A stretch of 30,008 nucleotides of DNA from Entrophospora sp. SA101. Lineage: Eukaryota; Glomeromycota; Glomeromycetes; Entrophosporales; Entrophosporaceae. Location: contig CAUDNR010000119.1 of NCBI GenBank assembly GCA_958430865.1, positions 2,059 to 32,066 on the forward strand, in the 5' to 3' direction. The position numbers and the translations under genes are program-made. Below are positions 1 through 9,370 of the stretch, piece by piece (position 1 is the stretch's first letter; every line of letters begins with the position of its first letter). The notes under the pieces were generated by a model. That model did not search any database. It saw only the letters and a program-made list of their open reading frames with translations, and was not told the DNA's origin.

Positions 1-486
1 AAATTCATGTGACACGAATTAGAAATTTTTTATTTAATATAGAAAATAATTTGAAAGGACATGTCACACGACTGATACAAATGTTCACTTTGTCTGGTTT
101 TGTTGCAGTATGCCCATATAATCTTTTTAATGCCACAATCCTATTTTCATTAATTTTTTACAATCCTAATTTTTTTACAATTATCTATATGTTTATGACC
201 ATTTACCTAAGTAGCTTTATATATAGTTGCAAAACCACCTTCACCAATCTTTTCAATATCTGTTAGCTCATTATAAGAAACTCATTGAAGATAATCCCTA
301 TTATTATATCCAATTGCTTTAAGTTGTATACCTTTAATCAACTCATCTAATGTTTCATTGCCACTAGTCTATCCTTTCAGTTAATGATTTAGGATCACAT
401 GATTGACACCATGAATCATGTAACTTTTTTAATGCCAAAATTCTATCTTCACTAACCCTTTCTCCATTATAATAAAAAGATCGACA
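1..486 (-). pseudogene. Protein kinase N-terminal fragment, degraded
   Basis: Read on the minus strand, a Cys-rich leader with a WCQSCDP motif (about 390-415) is followed by SGNETLDELIKGIQLKA (about 310-365). Then comes the kinase glycine loop IGEGGFATIYKAT (210-248) and, in another frame, RIVALKRLYG with the VAxK lysine (about 115-145). That order matches the N-terminus and N-lobe of a tyrosine-kinase-like family I recall as hugely expanded in Rhizophagus. The reading is broken by frameshifts (one between ERID and SGNE, one before VALK) and by stops at 282-284 (TGA) and 207-209 (TAG), both where the family has Trp. No catalytic HRD or DFG motif is visible before the window edge. It is almost certainly non-functional. 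Confidence 0.72.
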
Positions 487-542
487 TTTCACTGATTCAT
501 AGAAAAATGAATATTAATGCAGATCATTTTTAGAATAAAATA

Positions 543-1628
543 ATGTCTAGAAAAATTTTATTACTTAAAGAAAAAAACGTCCAAGAGAAAAAAACTAACA
601 ATGATAACAATGACAGCAACAACGACCATAACGAGCTTGATCCATACGAAGAAGAATTTTTAAAAAAATCCAATAATTACGCTTGTTTATTTCTACCAGT
701 GCTAGCTCATATGTTAGTTGGAATATCAGATTTATCAAAAATATTAAAAAATAATAATCCATTAAATAATAATAAATTTTGGGGCATAATAGTTACTAGC
801 CAAAGAGCTGTTGAAGGATTGAAAGTTGCTTGGAATGAAGTTTTCCTAGAATCCGGTGATTATTTGTTGTGATAAATTGTTATTGATTGATTTATCAATA
901 TGATTTATATATCTATCATCTATATTCTAGAGTCGTCATCATCATCATTATCAAAAATAAGCGAATCATGGTTAAAACTTCCAATTTTCGTTGTAGGAAA
1001 AGCAACAGAAAAATCAATAAAAAATTTAGGATTTAATAATGTATTTGGTGCTAAAGAATCTGGATCTTCTGAATTATTAGCAAATTACATAGAAACTTAT
1101 TATGCTGAACATAATGATCAAACCATACAAAAAAAAAACAATATTTCCGCCTCCACTTCTATTACCACCACTACTGCTCCACTTTTATTATTTCTTGTAG
1201 GTGATAAGCGTCGTGATGAGTTACCAAAGAAATTATTGGAGGCAAAAATAAATTTCCAAGAACTTTTAATTTATGAAACTAAACCTAATCCACAATTTTC
1301 AATTGAATTAAACAAAATTTTCAAAACATCATCACATCATAATGATGATGATTGGTGGATAGTATTTTTTAGTCCTTCAGGTGTGGATGTAGCAATTGAA
1401 CCTTTAAAAAAACAATTTGGGGGAAAAGATGACAGCAAAGAATTATTTTGGAGTAGTACCAGTAGTATTAGTAGTGATGGTAATAATAAAAAAATTAAAA
1501 TTGCTTCAATTGGTAAAACAACAGGTAGATATCTTGAAGACATTAAAAAAATTAAAGTTCACATTATGTCAACAAGGCCGGATCCAGAAAGTTTGTTAAA
1601 ATCTATTAATGAATATTATAATTTATAA
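543..1628 (+). CDS. HEM4: Uroporphyrinogen-III synthase
   Basis: This enzyme cyclises and rearranges hydroxymethylbilane to uroporphyrinogen III in cytosolic haem synthesis. The model is join(543..855, 931..1628), 336 aa. The 75-nt intron has GTGATT at 856 and TTCTAG ending at 930, and a phase-1 junction that restores one Glu codon. Family landmarks are SQRAVEGL (about residues 86-93), FVVGKATEKSIKNLGF (about 124-139), GDKRRDELP (about 195-203), YETKPN (about 219-224), FFSPSGVD (about 250-257) and IASIGKTT near the C-terminus. The length is somewhat above the usual 260-290 aa, because of Asn/Asp-rich and Ser/Thr-rich inserts near residues 18-30 and 175-185. It stops with TAA, 110 bp from the convergent PRP28 fragment. 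An identical copy lies at 18210-19295. Without splicing it would look like two ORFs. Confidence 0.9.
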
Positions 1629-1738
1629 TAATGATTCTGATTATTTATTATGATTAGGATTATGATTATAATGATAATAAAATAAGAAAGTTGCTTGTAT
1701 ATATTCTATATATGTATATAAATATGTACAATAATTTA

Positions 1739-2707
1739 TTAATAATAAATACCTGTTTCTGCTATACCAATAATGTCTCTATTTTGTAAACCTATAGGAA
1801 TTGCTTGTCGTTGAATAGGTGTTGGTTCCTTATGTCCAATATTTTCAATAAGATCAAGTATTCTTTGTGGTAAACCAAATTCCTTCCACGGCCTTATAGA
1901 ATTTGGAATACTGCCACCTTTAGTTGCAATATTGAAATCCTCTTTGAATATATGCCAGTCTCTCTCCTTCATTTCTGTTAAAGGTTTTTCTGATCAGTAT
2001 CGATCATCCCACATGGTTTTTAATTCTTTTCGCCTATCAATTTCCATTTTCATAAAAAAATAAGTTATTGATTTTTTTTTAACAATAATTCAAAAAAAGT
2101 TTGTTTAAAAAAAAAAAAAAAAAGAAAAAATACTCGGCTCGACCTTTCTGATCCTTTGTTCTAATAATTGATTATAGAATGTTGCACGATCTCTTTTTTG
2201 CTCCTTAATATCAATACCAGCAAGATGACCATGTCCAAACATTTGAGCTTTGCGTTTATTTGCATATAAAGGATTAAAATCTTGTGAAGTAACTTCTCCA
2301 GCATCCTAATCAAAAACAAATTTCTTCTCATCATTTTACGTATTTTACTTTTTTACGTCCACCCACCACTCATATAACGTTCCTATTTCATATATATAAT
2401 ATAGTTTTTGACATGTAAAGAATACATAACCAGAAAAATGGTAAACTAAATAAATATAATAATAAATAAGATTCATAATAACAGGAATAGATCAATTAAC
2501 CCTCTAAAGAAAAAAAAAATGAAATCATTACTCTGATTGCTTGCAGTTCCTTATCATCCGTTTTTGAAGTATCATCATCATCATTTTTATTATTTAGATG
2601 TTTGTCATTACCATCTCTATCTCTTCCTTTTATTCGATCACGATCGTAATGAACATATTTATCACGATCATAACGGTCATAATAATCTCGATGATCTCTA
2701 CCATAAC
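1739..2707 (-). pseudogene. PRP28: Truncated PRP28/DDX23-type DEAD-box helicase
   Basis: Prp28 is the U5 snRNP helicase that exchanges U1 for U6 at the 5' splice site. Minus-strand pieces in order are: an Arg/Asp-rich exon ending KELQAIR (2707-2532); ERYMSGG; KFVFD-stop-DAGEVTSQDFNPLY with AGIDIKEQKRDR (about 2340-2145); RKELKTMWDDRY-stop-SEK (about 2030-1990); then [20 protein letters not shown] through [21 protein letters not shown] (1972-1745). The last exon ends in AETG at a GTATTT donor, but the exon with GSGKT and the rest of the helicase core is absent and HEM4 lies there instead. Trp codons of the family are TAG at 2306-2308 and TGA at 1994-1996, and a frameshift lies near 2325. This is a dead 5' gene fragment. 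Confidence 0.85.
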
Positions 2708-3610
2708 CTAAAGTATAAATATAAATAAAAATGCAATAAAGACAGAATAAAAGGCCAATTTGGTACGTTATTATTTAGTCAAGAATTTTGGCTATTGAAA
2801 ATAAAAATAATTGGTTTATATTTTGATAGTGTAGAGACCGGTTGATAATAAAACAAAGCATCCGTCCGTACCTTATTATTTTCAATTTTTTATGTTTCTC
2901 GTAATTTTAACATTATTTTAATTAATGAAGTTTTCATTACAGAATATATAAGGATCCATTTGAATGGAATATATAGGATTAATTTACCACAAAAATAATG
3001 ACATTAAGAATCAAACGGGGCTTTAAGCCTTTTTCAACATTGTGCCAAAAAAAATTTCAATTAAACAATAATATCACATGATTGATACTGCAGACTGAGT
3101 TTCAATTATTCCCCGAGTAGGGATCTATATACGGAATAGAAAAAATTTATCAGCAATTTATTAATCCGTTTCAACAGTATCATATATTTCTTAATTCTTG
3201 CAAAATTATTAATAAGTTTTATTATTCCAAACTATTATAATGGGAAAAGGTGTAGAATTAATAATTGATAATAATTCTTTTTTTTTCATATTTTTTTTTT
3301 CATTTTGCTGTGCTGTTTCTTTTTGTTCTGTTATTAGAATAGAATGCAGGAATTAATAAAAGCTCCTTGCAATAAGATTTCTTTCAACAATATATTCCTT
3401 TTTTCTTTTGAAAGATAGCTAAAATTTTTCATTTTTTCACTCAAAATAACATCATCTTTCAAATTCCTAAAATGGCATCTTGTAAAAAAACTGGCTCTTC
3501 CTCAATTCTACTCTAAAACATTGTGATTCAGTACTAAAATCAGGTGTTTTTCATGGTCCCAAACTTTCTCTTCCTTAAATCCAATCATATTAAAAAGATT
3601 AGATTTAAAT
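2708..3610. other. AT-rich gap, no gene seen
   Basis: No ORF with recognisable protein sequence or exon-like piece was found on either strand. The stretch includes T-rich runs near 3280-3330 and would hold the former promoter of the PRP28 fragment. The same sequence lies at 20375-21277. Confidence 0.5.
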
Positions 3611-3612
3611 TA

Positions 3613-3960
3613 CAGTTTATTCTATAATGGACCATTTGGCATCATAGATAGTAATGATTATATATTAATATAGGACATATAAATTGGGCTTAAATTCTCA
3701 GTCCATTATAGCGCAAGATTTATTATAGAAAAATTTATGAAGATAAGTATAGTTTACTTTCTCTATAATGAAATTTTTGCAATTTCTTGCTGCAATTTCC
3801 CAATGATGTTGAGAAGGTACTGGAAGAATCGTGGATTTATTGAATTCTTCCAATATTGCATCAAGGCCTTGATGTTGATTCCAAAATTCAGAAATCTCTG
3901 TACTATTTGATTATCATCACTATCACTATCATTATCAGTGATATTCTTTGTCTTCTTCAT
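3613..3960 (-). mobile_element. Tigger/pogo-like 3' end remnant
   Basis: The minus strand has a short Asp/Ser-rich reading (NITDNDSDSDDNQIV) followed, after frame changes, by GLDAILEEFNKS, which recalls the tail of fungal Tigger transposases. Downstream, about 3720-3613, are a 'ctataatggac...gaatttaagccca' block and a terminal 'ggtccattatag...actgTA'. The same order of blocks (ataacgga, gggcccaat, ccattatag, actgTA) closes the Tigger-like element at 10840-10901. TA at 3611-3612 fits a Tc1/mariner-pogo target site. The remainder of the element is not recognisable. A decayed fragment is the best reading. Confidence 0.45.
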
Positions 3961-4139
3961 TATTGTTATCCTATTTCACCTCTTAATTCTTTTCCTTATT
4001 AACCAAAGGTTATTTTCATTGGTGGAATTTTTTATAATTGAAGCAACAATTCTTTTCTCATCAGGTGCTCACTCACTACCATTTCATTGAAAAAAAAATT
4101 TGAGTCCTGCTCACATAAGTCTTCGCATAAGCCCTAAAC

Positions 4140-4166
4140 ATTATTATTATTATTATTATTATTATT
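4140..4166. repeat. (ATT)n microsatellite
   Basis: About nine ATT units lie downstream of NAC-beta. The tract has the same length in the second copy at 21807-21833, which matters for judging the age of the duplication. Confidence 0.95.
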
Positions 4167-4447
4167 TTAAGCAATATTATTCATGCACATTGTATAATTA
4201 TATATATATATGTTTTATTAAATAATAACAAAAATAATAAAAATATAATAATCAAATCAAATTTTTTTATTGTAAAACTAATGATGGGATGATGTATTTA
4301 ATCAAAAAAAATTTTTTCACTATTAATCAATTAAAAACAAAATGTCATTAAATTGATCAAATTAAAAAAATTAATACTTAATTAACTTGCTACCAAAAAA
4401 ATGAAAAAGAATCACAACTATGTGGATGATGTAGCAGTTATGGTGAT

Positions 4448-5476
4448 TTAAGCCTTATCAGTAGTAGTGGTGGTGGCAGTAGCAGCTGAATCTGTAGTAG
4501 TTATAGTAGCTGTACTATCTATAGTGGTTGCAGTGGCTGTAGTGGTGGCAGTGGCTGTAGTGGTGGCAGTGGCTGTAGTGGCTGTAGTGGCTGCAGTGGC
4601 TGCAGTGGCTGCAGTGGCTGCAGTGGCTGTAGTGGTTGTAGCGGTTTCAGTAGCTGTAGTAGCTGGTGTTGTTGATGACACTTCTGCTTCTTTATCATCT
4701 TCATCTTTCTTTTCACTTGTAGCTTCAAAATTTTCAACTAATTCTGGAATGTCATCATCATCTACTGAACCAGTAGCACCACCACTACCACTGCCACCAA
4801 CAATATCACCTTGTGCACCTTGAGATGATAAATTGAGATGATAAGATTCTGCCAATTTACGAAGTGATGCAAGGGAGTCTGGTCCTAGTTGGTTCAAAAT
4901 TCCTGGTACCAATTCTGTAAGATCCTTTTCTTCACCATGACCATTAATTACAAATGTATTTGAATGAACTGATGCTTGAACTAATAATTATTTATTTATT
5001 TTTAATTAATTTTAGTAGGAAGAGAATTTAGTGTTTTATAAATTGATAATGATGATAATTATAAATGATGATAATGATGATAATTATAAATGATGATAAA
5101 TGATGGATATTAAATAATGAATGATGATCATAATATTGATAACAGTATAATCATAATAATATTAACTTTCATTACCTTTTGGATTAGTAAAATGGATAAC
5201 AGATCCATCTTCTTTAAACATATTTACTTCTTCAATTGTTGGAATTGCTTGAACATTAAGTTTCTTGAGTGTAGACTGTAGTTTTTTATCATCATTATTA
5301 ACAGTTTTATATACCTTTTTAACCTTACGTCTTGGTGTTCCTTTACCACCTATCAATAAACTAATAATAATTGATTATTTTGTTCAGAAAATTTTTTTCC
5401 ATCTTGAAAATATAAAATAAATTTTTTTACCAATCCGAACTTGTGCTTGAAGCTTGGCAAGTTTTTCAGGATTCAT
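4448..5476 (-). CDS. EGD1: Nascent polypeptide-associated complex subunit beta
   Basis: NAC-beta (BTF3/Egd1) pairs with NAC-alpha at the ribosomal tunnel exit and shields nascent chains. The model is complement(join(4448..4980, 5176..5349, 5431..5476)), 250 aa; both introns are GT-AG and phases agree. It starts [19 protein letters not shown], then RRKVKK (ribosome-binding basic stretch), then the NAC domain with [12 protein letters not shown] and [16 protein letters not shown] (about residues 37-75). [22 protein letters not shown] and the usual acidic end [13 protein letters not shown] (about 147-159) follow. Fungal and animal NAC-beta normally ends near residue 165. Here about 75 residues of Thr/Ala low complexity follow, encoded by a minisatellite. 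It is divergent from RPL28. Confidence 0.93.
4522..4640. repeat. Coding minisatellite in the NAC-beta tail
   Basis: On the plus strand, short units built from agtggctgc, agtggctgt and agtggtggc repeat in tandem. The minus strand translates as alternating Thr and Ala at the C-terminus of NAC-beta. The frame is kept and the length is the same in the second copy (22189-22307). Confidence 0.9.
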
Positions 5477-5490
5477 ATCTATCTATATGC

Positions 5491-5523
<33 letters not shown>

Positions 5524-5760
5524 TGTTATTTCTTGCCTCACCAAACTCTTAATATTTTATTATATTTTATATATACAACTTTGTACATATATAGGTAAAA
5601 ACATATACAGAACAGATATTTTAAAAAGATAATTAAAAAATTCTAAAGTATTAGATTGAGATAGATGATTGGTTAAAATTTTAAAAGAATCAATTTCCAG
5701 ATTTTTTTTTCCAAAAAAAAAAACATCATAATTTAATTTTTTTTAATATATATTTACAAA
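5477..5760. promoter_or_regulatory. Shared promoter between NAC-beta and RPL28
   Basis: Only 284 bp separate the start codons of two divergent genes, NAC-beta (5476, minus) and RPL28 (5761, plus). The interval holds a (TAA)n tract at 5491-5519 and T and A runs near 5703-5723, which resemble nucleosome-excluding poly(dA:dT). I could not identify a specific factor site. That both genes act at the ribosome suggests, but does not show, co-regulation. Confidence 0.5.
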
Positions 5761-6487
5761 ATGGTAATTTATTATTAATGCATTTGTTATTTAAATGAAT
5801 CAAATTCATATTAATTTGATTGATTATTAATACGTTATCTAGCCTACAAGACTTAAAAAGAATAGAAAAAAGCGTGGTCATGTTTCTGCAGGACATGGTC
5901 GAATTGGTAAATGAACAAAATCAAAAAATTGAGCTTTTTTTCTCTCCCTATAATATATGTATATATATATATATATATGCTCATCAACCAATTAATCAAT
6001 ACTTCCTTGCCAAAAAAAAATAATTACATGAAGGTAAACACCGTAAACATCCGGGTGGTAGAGGTTTAGCAGGTGGTCTACATCATCATCGTACCAACAT
6101 GGATAAATATCATCCTGGTTATTATGGTAAAGTCGGTATGAGACATTTTCATATGACTCGTAATCAATCCTATTGTCCAACTGTCAACTTGGATAAATTA
6201 TGGACTTTGGTGTCAGAACAAACAAGGAAAATCTATGCTACTAAGAAGGATAATAATCTTGTACCTGTGATTGATACTCTGAGAGCAGTAAGTTTATTTG
6301 TATATATTTGTTATGCACGTATTTATATTTAATTATGCTAATATTAATTAACAAATAGGGATACGGTAAAGTTTTGGGTAAAGGTCGTTTACCTGATCAA
6401 CCAGTTATTATTAAAGCACGTTATGTTTCTAGACGTGCAGAAGAAAAAATAAAAAAAGTTGGTGGTATTGTTCAATTAATTACATAA
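5761..6487 (+). CDS. RPL28: 60S ribosomal protein uL15 (L28/L27a)
   Basis: This is a large-subunit protein. The model is join(5761..5763, 5843..5906, 6034..6287, 6359..6487), 149 aa, the length of yeast L28. Exon 1 is only the ATG followed by donor GTAATT. Exon 2 begins [22 protein letters not shown]; exon 3 has [52 protein letters not shown] and VIDTLRA; exon 4 has [20 protein letters not shown] and [13 protein letters not shown]. All introns are GT-AG and all junction phases close. A TA microsatellite lies inside intron 2 (about 5959-5979). The protein shows no lesion and should be functional. Confidence 0.95.
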
Positions 6488-7599
6488 TAAAAAAAAAACA
6501 ATGATTTTTCAAAAAAATTATATATATAAGTTGTTTAAAATAAAATTTATTTTATATCAAAATTAACATGTTTATTTCTCATACAAAAACTATGTAAAAT
6601 GTTATTGATAATGGTTTGTCTAAATGATCTTTGTGATGTATCTTGTTTACTTCATCAATAAGATAACCTGGTATTGCTATAATGGAAAACGTAATCTATA
6701 GTTCAACAAAGGATATCTCCCTCCTCACTTTTCTTTGGTTTCTTCTTTGGCTGGCTTCTTTTTTATTAAAAATCTAGTGGATATTCAAGTGATTAATATA
6801 TTGAATTTTCAATCACACAACAAATGAACTGTCAACATTTTCTTTTAATTAATTGTTGCACAACACGTCAAAACAATATTTTAATTGATCATGCCAAAAA
6901 TACAAAAAGAAAAAGAAAAAAGAGGTATTAATAAGTTAAGTGCAGCAATTAGATGATCATCAGATTCTGGTAGTTTGGTTAGGTATCAAAAAATGGCAGA
7001 ATCAAAATCAACAACAAATAATGACACATTATTGACTTCAAAATGGTTGAAAAGAAAAAAATTAGACGAATTAGGTGAATATATTTTTATAATGCAGTTT
7101 AGATTATAACACATATACACACTATTAACTTAAAAAAATTGTTTAATCAATCATTATTTTGAATATTTATTAAATATAAGAAAGGTATATGTACTATGGA
7201 AGAGGATGAAGTATTATATGCAGCATTAAATAAATATAAAATTATAGGCTGCTATTATTATATATAGGTTTATTATTATAGAGAGATGCATATTTATATT
7301 TATATATTTATGTAACTAAACAATTTGACTGATAATGAACTTCACAAGTTAATATATGGAACTACACCAGCTGAGCATAAAGGTTTCTGGTGCGAAATTA
7401 GTAAATCATATATGTATTATTGTTATATATTTATATATAATGTAATATATTATTGCTAAATATAATACTTGTGGATTAAAAGCAACTCCATAAGTAACAA
7501 GGCCACTAAAAAATGTGTGTATACTTACATGAGAGATGGTGTTGATTAAAATATACAATTCAAGATTCCACCTGATATTATTATAATCATTTCTATCTA
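6488..7599. other. Unassigned stretch, possible small exons
   Basis: No gene was recognised. Gene-like pieces on the plus strand are an ATG near 6892 opening MPKIQKEKEKRGINKLSAAIR before a TGA, QKMAESKSTTNNDTLLTSKW with KRKKLDELG before a GTGAAT donor-like site (about 6985-7075), MEEDEVLYAALNKYKI (about 7198-7245), and LTDNELHKLIYGTTPAEHKGFW (about 7325-7390). A lysine-rich minus-strand end (KKKPAKEETKEK) lies near 6725-6775. I cannot join these into a supported model or name a family. It is repeated at 24155-25266. Confidence 0.3.
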
Positions 7600-7728
7600 A
7601 AGACTAGTGCCGTAAATTATGATGATGGTAGTAATTGTATTTACGGCATATAAAAAGTGGTTGCAATTACCTTTGCGACCACTTTTGCAACCATACTTTT
7701 TCCTTTTTTGGATTACGGCACTAGTCTT
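7600..7728. mobile_element. 129-bp MITE with 16-bp terminal inverted repeats
   Basis: Ends read AAGACTAGTGCCGTAA and the exact reverse complement. TA flanks both sides. A 9-bp direct repeat, atttctatc, also flanks it at 7589-7597 and 7730-7738, so the element could be a Tc1/mariner-type (TA) or a Mutator-type (9-bp target) MITE. Inside are nested inverted repeats: tgccgtaaat pairs with atttacggca, and aagtggttgcaa pairs with ttgcgaccactt. No coding capacity. Its outer right end is exactly the right edge of the duplicated block. Confidence 0.88.
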
Positions 7729-7730
7729 TA

Positions 7731-9370
7731 TTTCTATCATCATAAGAATAAAACATAAAAAAATTCAATATCTTATAATAATATCTATATATTACTGTAT
7801 TCTTTTAATTTATTAATTTAAATAATATGTCTTACATGAATTGCATCTTGCACCATGAATTGTGCCTGCATCACATCTTGCTTGAATGATTCAATCAAAT
7901 CTCTTATTATATGTACCAGGAAAAATAAATATACACTTCAATATCTTCATTTGAAATCCTATTTAAAGTATGAAAAACAATAAATAAATTATAACTACTT
8001 GAAAAAACCAAATCTGTTATTCGAATTTTGAAAGTTTATTTGTACCCAATATCTTGTGTAATTAATGTGTTTGATTGAGCAAGAGCTGCAAGGCAACATT
8101 AAAGAAATTTTATTATCTTAAGCCTTTGAATTGATTTACCTATTTATTATTATTGTTGTTGTTGTAGTTATTTGTAATGCTTGAGGTATTCATAATACAC
8201 TGGTAGAAAATATTTAATTCATGATATGTGAAATCCAAAAAGATTTTCCAATAATTGTGAAAATTATTGTAAAATATCATTATCATAAATATTTTGTCTT
8301 TGTGATTTGTTTTAAAAAGACAAAAATGGTTTAAAATAATTATTTATTACAGGTCATATTCATGATTTTGAGGTTCAATATTATTCAAAACAAAGTGTGA
8401 AGAAGTTTATGATGCAATAAGGAATTGGTTATAAATAGGCATAGGATTTCAATTAAGGCTCTGCATGGCCAGCTCGCAAGCTGGCTTGTGAGGAGCTTTA
8501 GTTTCAAGAAATGAGGTTACTAGAAAATAAAAATTCCAAGAACTAATGAACTTTGTTCATCTGAACTAGATCAAAATGGTGACAATTTACATAACAATTC
8601 ACAATGGAATCATTTTCTTGGACTGATGCAGCAGCAAGGTAGCAAAGTACATTATTAACTCGAAATTGAGATTTTTGGCAGTTAAGGCTGTTTCTATTTT
8701 CCGCGCCCCATTTTAGCTTAGAAATTATATCCACTTCACTTAGTAAAATCTTGAGATATTTAAAGAAAGTGTAAAAACATAGTAAACCATAAAATGGCAA
8801 TCTTAACTAAAATACTTTTATTAATAAATAATATTGAGATAATACATTAATTACAAACAAACCTACTTATAATCAATGTCCCGATATTTTTAGGGAGGGA
8901 TGAATTTTATGTGTTAGCACTAATACTAATACTAATGTTATTTGACGAAATGTTGTAAAACTATTATGTCAAATTCGCTGCCATTGAGTCAAAAATGACG
9001 CAAGTAAAAACATTTGATGCAAGTAAAATTGCTAATAATAAAATATAGAAGTTCACAATAAATATATCTCCCAAGGTCTTCTCTTCAATTTTATATTTTG
9101 TTTCATTAGTTGTTCCTAAGGAGCTAAATTTTCTTTTGCTGAATTCAAATTCGGTCCCCGCCTACTTACTCACATTTCTTATAACGTGATACATGATTGG
9201 GGTAGATAATGAATACTTATAATTTCAATTTTACATACAACAATTATCAAATGAAAATTTTACGCAATGCTTTTATTAAATGGAGGTTTTTATAATATCA
9301 ATATTGATTGATTAAAATTACCTTGCAATAATGAACCTTTAATTTTCCCACAATTCACAATTAACTTGAA
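7731..9370. other. AT-rich intergenic stretch, no gene seen
   Basis: No supported coding region was found. The minus-strand ORF at 8543-8800 has no recognisable motif. A 16-bp palindrome, ccagctcgcaagctgg (about 8469-8484), is the only notable small structure. Part of it may be the unrecognised 5' half of the Tigger-like element whose coding region starts near 9371. Confidence 0.4.

Larger units (their letters stand above)
1..7730. repeat. 7.7-kb duplicated block, copy A1
   Basis: The block recurs at 17668-25397 with a constant offset of 17667. By eye I found one base difference (C at 374, A at 18041) and no indel. Homopolymers, the ATT, TAA and TA microsatellites and the coding repeat of NAC-beta all have equal length. 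The right edge is the end of the MITE at 7600-7728 plus TA. The left edge of this copy is the window start, so it may extend further. It carries HEM4, NAC-beta and RPL28 as intact genes, plus kinase and PRP28 pseudogenes. Near-identity in unstable repeats points to a very recent event or an assembly artefact. Confidence 0.97.

Noticed and set aside
9..266. Plus-strand hydrophobic ORF at the window start (and at 17646-17933)
   Set aside because: It is antisense to the kinase remnant; the reverse strand has the glycine loop and the VAxK motif.
2537..2728. His/Tyr-rich plus-strand ORF
   Set aside because: It is the complement of the Arg/Asp-rich exon of the PRP28 fragment.
4467..4823. Plus-strand Val/Ala-rich ORF, and the minus-strand ORF of repeated Leu-Gln-Pro at 4519-4737
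   Set aside because: Both are shadows of the NAC-beta coding minisatellite. Only the Thr/Ala frame continues a conserved protein.
5491..5519. Tandem repeats as CRISPR or satellite arrays (also 4140-4166 and 17405-17550)
   Set aside because: These are simple microsatellites or transposon subterminal motifs in a eukaryotic genome; there are no spacer-repeat units.
7830..7930. Minus-strand reading with CDAGTIHGARCNSC as a gene fragment
   Set aside because: It is short, bounded by stops, and I could not tie it to a family.
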